A stretch of 64,000 bases of DNA, taken from Bugula neritina. Lineage: Eukaryota > Bryozoa > Gymnolaemata > Cheilostomatida > Bugulidae. This document shows, piece after piece, positions 1 through 31,874 of this stretch. Under the pieces are notes generated by a model that was given only the letters and a program-made list of their open reading frames with translations, was not told the DNA's origin and made no database searches. The DNA is taken from assembly GCA_964035545.1 (NCBI GenBank), contig OZ037765.1:9414198-9478197 (forward strand), written 5' to 3'. Within the stretch, counting starts at the first letter, position 1. Each line of letters begins with the position of its first letter. Both the position numbers and the translations under genes were made by a program.

Positions 1-369
1 GTTTTATAAATAATCAGAAATATAAAAATCATGCTCATATACCAAAAGTATTTGGTAATGGAAGCTTAATTAAAACATGAAATCTTTCTTTAAATTTCCC
101 TATCTTAGATAGCATTTCCAAACTGTTTCGTCTCACCTTTTGAAGTTGAAACTAGACTTGGATAATGTTAAGAATATTATTAAAAAGATTGCATGTTTTT
201 TCTATTTAGAAGAAGTAAAGGTTATATAAGATGATGCTGCAGCTAGTACCCATTACAGGAAATTGAGCAGCAATTGATAGTTGTTCTTTCTAACATAGAA
301 TACTTTTTAGGAAGTTGCTATACTACATTTTTCTTACAAATTCTAGTTCATAAAGGAAAGTTATCTTAC

Positions 370-12030
<11,661 letters not shown>

Positions 12031-13224
12031 CTGGTTATATCTAATTTATTGTACCTATTTCAATGATTGAAGTTAAAAGTGGGATACACTGGTTATTGCA
12101 ATGACACAGCACATTGTTATTTATTACACACTACAAACATCAACCAGTTTTTAACCTCTTGGCTATTTGGCAACATCAGCTTGGCAACAATTAATCATAT
12201 AATTGTCAAAATTATTGGGGAGATAAGAATGAAAATTATATACCCTTGTCCTGGTAAACAGAAAAACACAGAATACGTATGCATGAAATAGGTGTTGGAA
12301 AAAAACTTAATGCAGCATCTTCATTTGTAACTTGCAAACATTAATTATATCTAGAATGCAATTATACGTGCATGCATAGCTGCAAACATGTTATATCAAG
12401 CATCACTAAAATATTGCACCTTGAAAAACCAGAGGTTATGCTACGTTAAACATCATTGTGTAATCTCACACTAGGCAATCCCTTCTCATGCTTATCCTTT
12501 CTAATGCATTAACACATTTTAATAGCTGAATAGATTTAAAAGAAACCTAATATTTTCATCTACAAATAAAGAATAGAGATGAAAATTAAATTATAAGAAT
12601 GCATATATGCATTTATCATCCCCCATACTTTCTAAACAATGCATTATAAAGCATTGACCTGGTTCTTACGTAGACCAGCATGCTGCACATCAGTCAATTT
12701 ACTATCTAGTCTCGCTTGCAAACTCGGATGAAAGCATTTGGTGAATAATTTGGCAACCATCATGTGTAACATTGAAGAGGAATATAACTTAGAAAATAAA
12801 TACCAAAGCTAAAACAAAGTCATTAATATTCTATATTATATTACAGAGACCAATCAGAAGTCTTTAATAGACACTAACAAGTGCATTATAGTACATAGAG
12901 TTTCAATTGTAAAAGAAGAATACAAAATGTAAATACAAGAGTATGAAATATGAGCAGTAAAACATAACAATTACATGCTATACCAAGAAGAACAAGTATC
13001 ACATTGATACAAGTAGTGAGAATTGGCCATTTAGATAAAGAAAATAACAAATTGCATTAATAAATAATATCAGATTTTCAAACAAGTAACCATAAAAACT
13101 CCAAACAGCTATATTTATAACATTGATATCACAAAACTTTAAAACTTAAAACATAATAGTAAATACCTCTATCATGAAAGTAAAATGATTGCTATTTTAA
13201 GAGTTCATGAGTGTCTAACGAATG
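12031..13224. other. Gap between phosphatase 5' end and ZDHHC 3' end
   Basis: AT-rich DNA between two genes on the same strand. The only coding-like piece seen is a possible short minus-strand exon, 12763-12670, opening with ATG ATG and ending at a GTAAGA donor. It lacks a clear signal peptide and its phase does not join directly to the next exon. No triplet array or mobile element was seen here. Confidence 0.5.
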
Positions 13225-16200
13225 TTATGCAAGCCCAGGAGCTCGATGATGAGGAACCTTATTTCCTTTAAAAAACTGAATAAGATTTAAGCAACGATCT
13301 TTTCGACTTAAGTGAGAGCCTTTTTTCATAGTTGGAAAGTGGATAGTTTCATAGTAGGTAAACCCTTGACCAATCAAACGCAGTTGCCACTGAGCCAAAA
13401 ATATGCCCCAAATAAATGAACCAATGTTCAGCAAAAGCATATAAGATACTAAAATGTGCTCGGTTGCCATTTCGCTTAAAATGTGTGTCATTGGCAAATC
13501 ACTGTATTGCTGGTAATAGAATCTGATTGTACAAACTAAAAACAAGAAAATATCTACATTAGCTAGAAGAATGAATATTGCGAAAAGTCTGTGATTATTC
13601 GTGGCGACGCATCTCATCAGAAAGAGACAATGGTGGTCCATGTGTATAACGCAGCGCTCACACAGCTTACAGTACTTGACGTTTCCTGTGTGTATGGCTG
13701 TGCAGTAACAACAGAACCTTTCCAGGGCATCTACAGACTTCATAGCTAACTTTGCTGCATTTGTAGCTGGAAACTCTACAACAAAATATACCATAGTTTT
13801 ACATGCTAATGAAACATATATATTTCATAAATGCAAATATTAAAATAATATATTAATTAAAAATGTTATGGTTTTATTTATGTACATTTATACAATATTA
13901 TGTAATACTCAACAATCCATGCACCAGTACTGGTTATCTCAGATGAAGTTGACAAACAGCTCTAGACAACTCCAAATTAAAAAAATATCATTAAAACACT
14001 TGGAATATTATCAGCTATTTATACAGCTAATAATACACCAACAGCAAGTTTCTAGTTTTTTAAACATAGTTGATGGGTAGTTAACTAGTTGCTATATGAT
14101 CCATGCTTCATATTATACACTACAATTGTGCATTGTCATTGGAGTTATCCTTCCATTTGCCGTACTACTACGAAGTTTAGAGTTATATCATATATAACAC
14201 TAGATAAAAACTACTTATCTCAATGGCATGAAATAACTAATGGAAATAACTTTGAGTTTAGGGCACAAGATTAGACAGTTAATTGTTTGTAATTCTAAAA
14301 TTTTTTGTGATAAATTATTAATGTATCAAAGAGTGAAGTAATATCATATAAACTACCAGTGTTAGGGAGAGGTGCATAGCCAGGGTCAGAGGTCAGCAGC
14401 TTCCAATAGAAGAAAAATGTAGGTGGCATAACAATAACCGTCCACGCACACAACAAGAGATTCATATGGTCTTCAAAGAGATTAAGTTGAGGAAAAACTA
14501 CTATCAGCCATATGGCAAATGTTCCCACTAGTCCAAAACCGAAAGCACTGGCATGCATCGGATTAGGTAACCTGTAAAGAGTAGAAATAAACTTTCGCAA
14601 ATTTAAATAGTAGCTGAAATACTCTTAGATAACATGAAATACACAAATTACTTTAAATTCTAAACTACACAGGATTGGAAATTGCCAGGAAACTATTTAA
14701 AGGTTCAATTGCCACTTAGCTACGGGGTGGTAAAGACTAAAATTCCAACTGGGGAAAGGTTATGTAGTATCTCTGCCAACTGTGCTATAATCACCAGTGA
14801 ATGAGTAAAACCCATGAAAAATCTAGAAAACGTTACCACCAAGATTAAATGTTGATATGGTACAATGTCTTGAAATAAAACTTGTCTACTTTTATAATGG
14901 TGATTAATAAAAGTTTAAAATTCACCTAAAAATTGAAAATATTGATCAGACAGATTTACAAAAATACATTTGAGACACAACTTACCTAGTAGGGTGTTTG
15001 ATACGGTGTGAGTGGACTTGGTATAAGTATACTATATACAGCATCACAGTAGTCATAAATATAAAACCACAATACCTATAGAAAAATACAGCAAATACTG
15101 AAGCAAAAGATCATGTCAGAGGCCCCACACACACTTCCCATACTTTTATAACTCAACTGAAAAGAAAAATCATTGCCACTTTTAAAACCGTTAGAAATAG
15201 CATAAACACTATACACGAGATAAACTTTTCATAAGTGTTATGAACCAACGTACCAGCCAACAAAGACTTGAAGAAGTTCCGCTATCAGCTGTCCAACCAT
15301 AAAGAAAACAAAAGGCATAAGTAGATACCACCAGTGGAGTCCTGTTGGATTGGTCAGTGTTGTATTACCGGCCATCTTTAGTGATAATGCATATTCAAGA
15401 AGTTTACGAGTATTTAGATGCTTAGAACCATTTCCGGCAAAGCAATTCATAGGGGACTGTCCCTTTTCATTTTGAGAGTCAAGGATAGAAAGACCAGCAT
15501 GACAAAGTAAAGAATGTACGACCTACAGCAAAATATTATGTAATATATATTTAATATGATAACAGTATAGTTATAAAGTATTATATGTTATATAAATTAT
15601 TGCTATAATGAATATGAATATATTAGTGACATATTTCATTGAAAATATTTTTCTAAATTTGTTTAAACACATTTCTTAGAAGCAAAACATTTCCAGTTAA
15701 AAATATCAAAAATTTAAAAAAGATAACAGTTGCAAAAAGCTTTTCACAGAATAAAGAGAATATTTTTTCTATTCTTTAAATAGACCAATGGAATACTTTA
15801 TTGATTCACTAGACACCATAAAATGAACACAGGAGGTGCATTATAACCACCTGATCATGTCCGTAAGTTGCTGCATGGTGAATGGCAGTATTGCCAAATA
15901 TATCAGGCTTCTTGCTGTCAACTAAACCCGACTTTAGTAAATAGTCTACCATAGATACATTTCCTTGACTGCAAGCAATGTGCAATGGGCTTTGCTTTCG
16001 GTCATCTGTAAGCTACAACACATTATTGACGTTTCTTTCATAAAAAAGTTGAGAAGAAACTTTAATCCTAAAAGCATAAAAACAGTTTTCTAAAATATTC
16101 AGTCACAGCACACATAAACTTAATATAAGTATAGTTTTAAGTAAAACTGCATAGTATATTTTAGAAAATCTAGACTGCAGTTCAAGTATATTCATTAAGT

Positions 16201-17566
16201 GCTGAGTTAGAAAGCATTTACAAGCATTAACAAAACCATTCTTGTGCATAACAGAACTTACGTCTACAGTACAGTCATATACAACACGTAGATAGTGCAC
16301 AAGATATATACTTCCTCCCATCACTGCATGATGAATGAGGTGACGGCCTGCCTTATCCCGAACAGTCATTTCAGCTAGTAAAAGTAAATACAGCTTGAAA
16401 AGTATACGCCGAGAAGCGGCAACACCAGCAGCAAAATTTCCCATTGCATAATAGTCAATTACAGAGCACCATCACACAGTTTCGTAGATGCAATTTTTCG
16501 AAAAAATAAAAATGGTTTTGTTTACCTCCACTTTCTAATAAAACTTCACAGAATGCTGAATTCCCTCTTTTAGCAGCAAACATTAAAGTTGTCTCCCCAT
16601 AATTATTAACTGTGTTAACATCAGCATCACAGCGTATAAGGGCTTGAAGCATTTCCAGAGTAGAATCTTGTCTCAGACAAACTTTGTGAAGGCAGGTCTG
16701 CCCATGCCAGAACCTTTCAATTATTATATATTATTGCATAACTTTATTTCTAATTATACTTCATTGGATAGAAAAAATAAGTTTTAAACACATTTTAGAA
16801 TTGGCTTTTTATGACTCCATTATGATCAATTGGAAAATGTGGGAAACATGTCAAGCCAATAGACTCTTTTCAGAGGTTCCCGATATCCCCTTTACAATTA
16901 AGAGTTGTGTCCTCCCAAAGTGAATAAGTTGAACCTTTGTATAAAGAGCAAACTAATTAAAAATTTAAAGTTTGGCTGCTACTTAAAATTTTAATTATGC
17001 TATAGAATTGTTCTTTTAGGAAATATATATGTTGGTATGAGCATACATATTAGCAGTTCAAAAAAAAATTAAAAATATTTCTTCAAGAAAAATTTTAAAG
17101 AAAACAAACTTGAAAGCATTAATTGGAAGGGGGACATTGGGGACCTCTGAAAAGGGTCCATTTTTACGATAACCATGTGTCTGGGTTGTTCAACATCACT
17201 AAATGATAATTTGAGTTTGTAACCCTTAACAACCTGAATGCAAGCTTATAAAATGATGCTCCCAAATATTTAGTAGCAGTGTATATAACAAATTGAAATA
17301 TAAAATGGCAGGCCGTTAATAGGATGTCATACCAGCAGTTTAATCAATGCTTGTTCTAGCAAAACTACAACAATAATTTTATAATAAATAACATGATCTA
17401 TATTATGCTAATAAAAATTTGGTAAACTTTGCTGTAAGATGGATTCATTTATAAGATTTATTAACCTTTTGTTTACTACTTCAGGGTGATCTGCTAGAAA
17501 CTGTGAAAACTGAGCAACTGGTAGAGTTTCAACTGCCAGCTCATAGTTGATAGAAGGATCAGCCAT
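13225..17566 (-). CDS. ZDHHC17: Ankyrin-repeat DHHC palmitoyltransferase (HIP14/ZDHHC17-ZDHHC13 type)
   Basis: Eight exons with fully consistent phases (17566-17466, 16713-16526, 16374-16262, 16012-15851, 15522-15254, 15075-14986, 14571-14357, 13775-13225) give 562 residues, somewhat shorter than vertebrate HIP14 (about 630). The N-terminal half has ankyrin repeats (CLHKVCLRQDS, GETTLMFAAKRGN, SPLHIACSQGN, GNTAIHHAATYGH), then about six membrane spans. DHHC is at residues 426-429 in the last exon. In this family the DHHC Cys carries the acyl group and ankyrin repeats recruit substrates at Golgi membranes. Oddities: the usual DHHCPW is DHHCLF, the zinc-site His in KHC is Tyr (KYC), and the TTxE motif is TYYE. 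Activity is therefore uncertain. The ZDHHC17 versus ZDHHC13 assignment is not resolved. Confidence 0.9.
16862..17160. mobile_element. Possible MITE with imperfect inverted ends in ZDHHC intron 1
   Basis: The left end, near CTTTTCAGAGGTTCCC, and the right end, GGGACCTCTGAAAAGGG read in reverse, match imperfectly over roughly 35-40 bp. There is no ORF inside and no clear target duplication, so this may be only a fold-back repeat. Confidence 0.4.
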
Positions 17567-19426
17567 ATTTCTAAAAAAATGCTAAAATAAAAATATGTTT
17601 ATTTTCCAACGGGTATGCAAATGGTGGTAAATTTAAATGGCAGTGGTTATACCTTAATAGCATAAGATAAGATTTTGATAGAAATCTTCCCACAACTAAA
17701 TATTAAAACCCATGTTTCGGATACTAATGCACATAGCATTGTCATGATATTTCAAAACTTGAGATAACATTAAATTCTCTTCTATTTTGCAAACAACTGA
17801 ATGAGCTTACTAAGTAGTAATAGTGGGCTTTTACTAAAAATATAAATTTGTATGCAGAAAATCTGACATTGAATCTCTTTAAAACCTATATCAATACAGT
17901 GAGAATAGAAAATATATAAACAAAGTTTACTGGCAAAGCATTTAGCTAGATGTTAGTGAAATAAAATAAACTAAAAGTGTTGACATTTGTTAATTTAAAG
18001 TGACTTCAAATACAGTAATAACAGAATGGTGCTTCAAAATCTTGACCTTCTGAAGGGTTCACTTAAGGTCCATACTTTCTACAAATGCAAACTAACTTTT
18101 GAAGGACTAAAGGTAGATATTTTTTGCTTGCGAGTATTTCTAGAAGACAATCTATGTTTTAATTATGCAGTATAGTCAAATAATACAAATATCAAGTAAA
18201 ATTATCCATAATAACTTTTTAGCTGACAAAACAGCAGAAACTATATTTTAAAAAAATTCAAACTTAATGAATAAATAACTAATCATTAATAAAATTAACT
18301 ACGACTGCTATACTGATTATTATAAACTTAAAGTAGCATATTGATACTGTATTTTGTTGGTTTAGTTGATATAAATATAAATTAAATAGTAATATATAGC
18401 TATAGTAATAATATTATTTGAAGCTGCAAAGTTATTGCATTCCATTTAACAAGTTCATACACAATATTAATCTATATATATATATATTTTTTTCTATTTT
18501 TCATGTTGATGAAGTTGCATTTACTAAAATGCAAAAGTGAAACTAAAAATAAAAGTGGTTTACTGCTGAAGTACAACTAGTTACAGTATCACTATCAGTA
18601 TGAGTATCAGTATGACTATGAGTTATATACTTATAAGTTATAGTAGACGTAGTGTAACTGTAAGTATAACTATAAGACATAAGTATAACTATAAGAGTTA
18701 ATAAGTATAAGTAAATGGCTATCCGTAAGAGTATCACCATCACTATGACTGTTACTATAACTCATACTCTAGTACAACTATATGTAGTATCGATTATAAT
18801 AGTGTTAGTTACAGTGTGGGTACAAGTTAAAGTTATACTAATCAGCTAATGAATTATTGGTGTCATTCCTGATTCCAGATACTGATAGTGATAGTGATAA
18901 ACTCAAACTGTAGATGCAAATATATTTAAAAAAACCTACATATGATTATATTTATAGTGATGCTCCTATTGATACCCATGCTCATTTAATAAATACTTAT
19001 ACGTAGAACTAGATGTTTTATTAAAATGCTCGCAATTAAACTTCTAATAGTAATTAACTTATAAAGATCCTTACAACAATTAATGTAAATAATATTGTAG
19101 TATCTTTTGAAAACAGTAAAAACGGAAGCTGCGAAGTTATTCAAAAGTGGGGTTGGGTTGGGTTAACTGCGTAGATTGCCATAAATCATTAGCATTATCA
19201 TATAGTAGATCGAAACAGTATTATTGTCTTAATGAGTTACAATAGCATATTCTATCAAACACCCGTTTCGATTTCTTTCCAAGTTTACTAGTCTTGGGCT
19301 GCAAATTTAAGTAACGCCGAACTGTAGCGCCACAGTCGTTGTGAAACATTTCAAAGAGAGAAAAGAAAATTGGCTCAAAATAAATCCTTAGACATCTGAG
19401 CTAGAAACCAAGGTTCAGAAGCATCA
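17567..19426. promoter_or_regulatory. Divergent 5' gap, ZDHHC17-like / SNRPD3, with repeat array
   Basis: Both flanking genes start here and run outward, so the gap must hold both promoters. It carries a degenerate array of TATCAG/TATGAG/TATAAG-like hexamers at about 18583-18850. No TATA box was assigned. The last part, 19120-19426, holds the SNRPD3 5' leader. Confidence 0.6.
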
Positions 19427-21140
19427 ATGGCAAGCATCGGTGTGCCAATCAAAATTCTACATGAAGCCGAAGGCCATGTTGTAACTTTGGAAACTAGCAC
19501 TGGAGAAGTATATAGGGGGAAATTAGTGGAGGCTGAAGATAACATGAATTGTCAAATGTCCAATATAAACGTTACGTATAGAGATGGAAGAGTAGCTCAA
19601 CTTGAGAATGTGTTCATAAGAGGCAGCAAAATTAGGTTTCTTATTTTGCCAGATATGCTTAAAAATGCTCCTATGTTTAAGAAAGTTCAGGGTAAAGCAC
19701 CTGGGAATGCTGGTCGTGGAAAATCTGCCATTCTACGAGCTCAAGGTAAGAAAATCACTTTTTGAAAAAGAAATCGTTAGCCTTGCAAAATTGAAATAAA
19801 AATGCAGATGAAAACCAATTAATTGTAGGCGGTATGACTCAAACTATGAGTGTGCGTGGGTCAAAGTTTGAAAGTGTATCCTAAAATTAAAATAAATAAA
19901 ATTAAAGTAGAACTGTACTTTGTAAGTTTTATCAAAATGAAACTCAAAGTCATAAATCTTGAAGTTCATATCTGAACACTTAATCTTATCTGTGCTTAGA
20001 TTTACTCTTAAAGTTAGTCAGCTATGTTTTAAGAAAAATTACATTTTTATTTTATAATCTCTGTAAAAAATAGTTGCAGTCTTTTTCTCGCCATAATGAT
20101 ACTTAAACATAGCACTGGTTTTGAAAATAAAAAACATCGTTGTTTTAATTTCTTTTAGGTGTACTGTCATAATTAGTATTACTATTCTGCTAAATATATG
20201 TTGTAATCACAGTCATCTTCACAGCCTCTACTTGATAAGCATAGTATTATGAGTATGACTATCGCTGCATTGCCAAACCTTCCCCAGGACTGCACATCAA
20301 TAAATGCAATTTAAATTAAATGGGATGATGCAGCTCATTGCTTTTTATAAATATTTTCAAATAATTTTTAGCATTAGTGATTGTCAGGGTTGTGGTAATT
20401 GTAATTTGTTGTAATTAGTTACATTTTTCAAGTAATTGAATGTAATTTGTAATTGATGTATACAAATGTAATTGTAATTTAATTACATAGCTAATGTAAT
20501 TGATTTTTACCATTATTTCATAATTACATAACAATTACTTCAAATTTTTAAATATTATTAAATTCATACTTTTCTTACCCTGTCTGCTGTTTGATAAAAG
20601 TTCAGATTAATTAAATGTAGTATTGTATCACCCTACTAATCGCTGTTGAGAACAGAAAAGGTTCTCCAATGTCAAAATTGCCCCAGAAAGTTGGACCCCA
20701 GAAATGAGATTATATAACTTCTATTTGTCTCTTGTGAGAACAAAAGTAATTGTAATTAATTACATTAATTTTGTCTGCAATTGCAAGTGACAAATTCTCA
20801 TGTAATTGTAATTAATTACATTCATATGTAATTGGCCCCAACTCTGGTGATAGTGGATAGTTTTCTATTCTCAAAGTATAATTATAGTTTAAATCTAGTC
20901 CATCACCTCACATTTAGCTCTGATCTAAATGCCTGCATAGTGCATGTAGAATCTTTGTGATATATTAGTTATATCATCAATAAGGAGTCCTGCTTCAACT
21001 GCATTAAACATAAATTAATTGTTGATTATCACAAATCAGCTTGGCATTGCATTTGCATTCTTGTAGCTGCTAGAGGAGGAGGACGAGGTGGGCGTGGCAG
21101 AGGTGGTCCAGGTGGAAATGTCTTTCAAAGAAGGAGATAA
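19427..21140 (+). CDS. SNRPD3: Small nuclear ribonucleoprotein Sm D3
   Basis: Two exons, 19427-19745 and 21067-21140, joined in phase 1, give 130 residues; human SmD3 has 126. The protein starts [20 protein letters not shown] and has both Sm motifs (Sm1 with the [12 protein letters not shown] region, Sm2 with [15 protein letters not shown]). A short RG-rich tail ends NVFQRRR. SmD3 is one of seven core proteins that ring the Sm site of spliceosomal snRNAs; its Arg-Gly tail is a methylation target in this family. The 1.3-kb intron contains a hAT-like MITE. An AATAAA signal lies at 21302-21307. The 3' end faces ENY2 across 291 bp. Confidence 0.97.
20385..20846. mobile_element. hAT-like MITE in SNRPD3 intron
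   Basis: Ends CAGGGTTGTGG and (reverse) CAGAGTTGGGG form short inverted repeats typical of hAT elements. They are flanked by near-identical 8-bp sites, GTGATTGT (20377-20384) and GTGATAGT (20847-20854). The interior is full of TAATTGTAATTAATTACA-type runs and has no ORF. Confidence 0.75.
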
Positions 21141-21431
21141 AATACATGCTGAAGAAATGTTTATAGTGCACATTGCATGCACAACTATTTATAACTAACT
21201 CTTCGCCTGTATTGCAAAAGGTTGATTCTTACTTTTGTACATAGCAATTCTAGCATAAACATTTTATTTCATGTGTATAGTAGTAATTTTTTTGTATATA
21301 AAATAAATATTTACTACAACTCGTAAAGTGTCATTTTTTTAAGAATTGGAACTCAAGTCAGAATTAAAAGGTATGAGGCACTTCTGATTCATCAGGAGTT
21401 GTTTTTTTGGTCATCAACTGTCCGGCAACTA

Positions 21432-22764
21432 TTATGTGCTTTGCTGGGCTAAAAATGTCCTTATTCTACCAAGTAGCTCTTTTTTAACATCATCTGGTAC
21501 AAGAGCTCTCCCTTTAGGAGTTGTTTCAGCTACTAAATCTTCAACTGTGACATGTTCCAAGCCTTTTCTCTTTACAATCTCTTTACAGTGCGCTTTCAAT
21601 TCATCTCTCCACCCGCATTCTATCAACCTTAAACAAAATTTCGGTTAAAATCTGACGATACGTATGTTTAAAGTTACTTAGCTAACAACATAATACATAT
21701 GTTGAATTTTTCTTCATACTTTCAAAGTTGATTACATTACGTTCACTCAGCTGCAGTACTACAAATACTACAACATAATATAGCTTTAGATTTTAGAATA
21801 TTCAAGTAGATAATACATTCACTTATCTAATATACTTAATTGACATGGACCATCAGCTCACTGCACAGGAAGAAATAACTCGCACATTTTCCATGGCACT
21901 TGATATCTTGTCACATAAACTCCACATAATTGAAGTTTATGAGTAGTCATGTTAGCAAGATACAGTACACAGCAATTTAGTTGCACTATGCATAAGTGGT
22001 AGTGGTGTACCTGGTGCGAAGAATATCCTTCAGTCTTTCACTTTCACCTGATTCTACAAGTTTTTGATTAATACTTGATCTCATCTACAATATGAATTAG
22101 CTAAACTTATTATTCTATGAATAAATGCATTTAATTCAATCCAGTGGTAATAAAAGTACAGGGTTCCCTGTGTTTTCTACTAGTGCAGCAATCCATGGTG
22201 CTAATACTTTTTAGAAATTTACTGTGTTCTCTCACAATCTAAAGGCAGAAAATTATAACATTGCTACTTCAATTATAGACACCTCATGCAGACAAACAAA
22301 AGTAACATTGACAGCCTGTGAACGCTTTGGTTAGTGTGGATACATAATTTACCCACTCCAGTGTTTGGCCTTAGCAAAGAACCGTTGAATCCCAAGTTTA
22401 GACTTACAAAATATAGAAAATTCTTTGTAATTTGCATATGGTGTACTGAGAGCTATAATACACTAAACACATTGCATGTAGCATTTCATATAAATACAAA
22501 CATAGGTCTAAAATAATATTAACCAGCTAACTGTTAGCATCTAAAATGAATGTCTAAAGAAATTAGGTTGCAGCTCAGCTAGTTTCAATGAAGTAGTAAT
22601 TATGGATACAGAATACAAACTTGGGGAACAAGCGCCTGCAAGTTTAAACATTTTATAGTACAAATTCATAATTGCCCTAAAATGTTAAGCAATATAGCTG
22701 CTTATTTAGATAGCAACAAAACTATTATACTAACCAGAGCTTCAGAATTCCGTCTAGGATCCAT
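21432..22764 (-). CDS. ENY2: ENY2, SAGA deubiquitinase module / TREX-2 subunit
   Basis: Three exons, 22764-22735, 22084-22011 and 21627-21432, phases consistent, give 99 residues against 101 in human. The first exon codes for [10 protein letters not shown]. The body contains [46 protein letters not shown] and [17 protein letters not shown], the conserved helical core of the family. ENY2 is a small all-helical protein shared by the SAGA histone H2B deubiquitinase module and the TREX-2 mRNA export complex. It is convergent with SNRPD3 and divergent from the P450 gene. An in-frame ATG also begins exon 2, so a shorter product is possible; the exon-1 start gives the family length. Confidence 0.96.
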
Positions 22765-25283
22765 ATCTACAATAGAAATGACAAGGCTCTATGATAGAGA
22801 CTATCTTCACAGTACTGATTGATGCTATAAAATTTATTTTCACTCAGTATGAGGCAGGTCTAAAAATTTATACAATACTAAGGTGATTGGTGAGCTAGTT
22901 ATAAAACAGCTTAACACCTGTATCTCTTTAGAAAAGTACGTGCTTAAGTGTCATTTTTGCCATTTTTTCAAAAAGTTAACTTGCTAAAAATTAGGTACTG
23001 AAGTTGGTTTATAGTGATTTAAGTTTATAGCATTGTTATTCCGAGCCTTGACTGTTATTACCACCAGCTTCTTTTCACTGGAGCAAGCTAGAACTTCTCA
23101 ATAATAAATAAAGTGGTTTGATAAATTTAAGGTAAACATTAATATTCGCAAGAAAATACATAAATTCAAAAAGCTTTTGATATCAGCATTGTAATACCAT
23201 ACAGACCAAAATATCCTCACATTTTGGAAAATATAACAAAAAATTGAAAGCAACAACTTAAAGTATCAATAGCAGTTATGTATTAAGAGAATGACAATAT
23301 GCTTAAATGCAAAAACTGATTCAGAGCACTAGCCTAGTGTGTTTACTCAACGTTTAACTATATAGTATATACTATATAGCATTTTATAAGTAGAATATTC
23401 AAGAAATTAAAATTTTGTAATTTAAAAATTATGTCTTCTTTTTCTTTACTCACCTAGAATATACTAATTTTTAAAGCTAGAGTGATACTCATACAATAAA
23501 AATAAACACATCACATACTGTTCAAGCCAACTCCAATTTTATTCTAATAATTGTAGCTTTACTATTACATTTATTACTAGTGTTACTATTACTATTAGCT
23601 AATTGAAATTGCCATTAGTATTAGTTACTAGTATGAGTCGTATAATCAACAGCATTATAACTTACGAGTATTACTATAAATAATTAATATTATTACTTCA
23701 AGTTTATCATTATGATTATGGTAATCACTATCAGTGAATCACTTGATGGCTGAATCCTGAAGAAACTTTATAAAATTAGGCATGGCTACCAGTTCTAGTA
23801 GTAGTACAAGTTGAAGTAGTAGAACTTGGTTCAGTACTACTACTACTACTACTACTGCTAAAACTACTAATACATTTACTAATAGTAGTACTAATAGTAA
23901 TACTAATAGTAGAGTACTACTATTACTATTAGTATTAGTATTAGTACTACTAGTACTAGTAGCACTAAGTCAAGCTGCTACTAATAGTAATAGTAATTTG
24001 AGCTGATAGTAATACTAATAGTCATCATAATTTGATAATCACACCCATTATCATTATGGTTAAGATTATAATTATTATTACTATTAGTATTATTAATATT
24101 AATAATAATATTTATATTATATTTATATTTTAATTTATCATCATGATTATCATAATGATAATATTATTAATATTAATAAGATTATCATGTAGCATAATCA
24201 ATATCATTGACATTATGATATTGATTACGATATTAATAATTTAATACTATTACTATTACTATTAGTACGTACAAGATTTATCAATTATAATTACATTTTA
24301 TAACAGCGGAAATGCCCCGATACGAATGTGTATCAGGAAATATGCGCACCCGAATAGATAAATTGGGTGCTTCGCATCAAGACTTTGCACGACATCATTA
24401 CGTTAAACTGTGTCCGTTAAGAAATAGGCGTGGCTAACCATATCTTCATCAAAGTGATCGTTCTTAAAATCATTCTAATTATAGTTTACGTACGACTGTA
24501 ACATATAAACGTCTAGTATAGCCACTTTATATTTTTGCTTGTTACATTCTACAAAAATCACTAGTAGTAGTAGCAGTAGCAGCAGGAGCAGCAGTAGTAG
24601 CAGCAGCAGCAGTAGTAGCAGCAGCAGCAGTAGTAGCAGCAGCACTACTAATACTGTAATAGTAATAATTATAATAATAGTACTTACTTAGTAGTAGCAG
24701 TAGCACTACTAATAGTAATAGTAATACTAGTAGTAGACGTAGTAGTAGCAGTAGTAGTGGGAGTGGCAGCAGCAGCAGCAGCAGTAAAAGTTATAGTAGT
24801 ACAGTAGTAGTAGTAACTCACACTCTTCTTGATCTTCATCTCAATCTTGTGTTGTACTTGTTTTTGGTAGGATTTGTCGTATGTTTGAATAACTATATTC
24901 TATAGCGTAGCGTTTAATTGCACCCCAGCAATGTATAGAAGTTTAGCACATGGCTAAGCTCAGTTTGTGTTATAAGGTAGTACCATCAAATATCTAATGA
25001 TTTGAAAGAGAAAACTGTTTTACTTTGTAGTAGGACTCATACTTATAGTACTCATAGTTTTAATTATCCTGATACTTGTACTCATGATCATTACTATAAA
25101 TGTAATACACATAGTAGCTGCACAGTAGCCGTAGATAGTACCACTACTAGAGTACTATTATTCATACCAGTAGTACTTATACTGGTGGTAGTACTAATAG
25201 ACATAGTACTACTTCTACTACTGCTTGTAGTATTAGACTATCAAAAAAATAATATTAACATATTATTATTAACAGAAGCAATA
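22765..25283. promoter_or_regulatory. Divergent 5' gap, ENY2 / CYP4V-like, with long triplet arrays
   Basis: The gap holds the two 5' ends. About 23540-24290 and 24560-24820 are made of degenerate ACT, AGT, ATT and GCA triplets, many in locally palindromic order. A third patch, 25020-25260, runs almost up to the P450 ATG. No other gene was seen. An open frame from 25002 continues in frame into the P450, but it is repeat-coded and lacks an ATG of its own before 25284. Confidence 0.6.

Positions 25284-31874
<6,591 letters not shown>

Noticed and set aside
23540-24820. CRISPR-like or satellite array
   Set aside because: There are no fixed-length repeats or unique spacers; units are degenerate triplets in a eukaryotic setting.
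25002-25283. N-terminal extension of the P450
   Set aside because: The frame is open upstream only because the triplet repeat encodes Val/Leu runs. The ATG at 25284 starts directly before a normal CYP4 membrane anchor.
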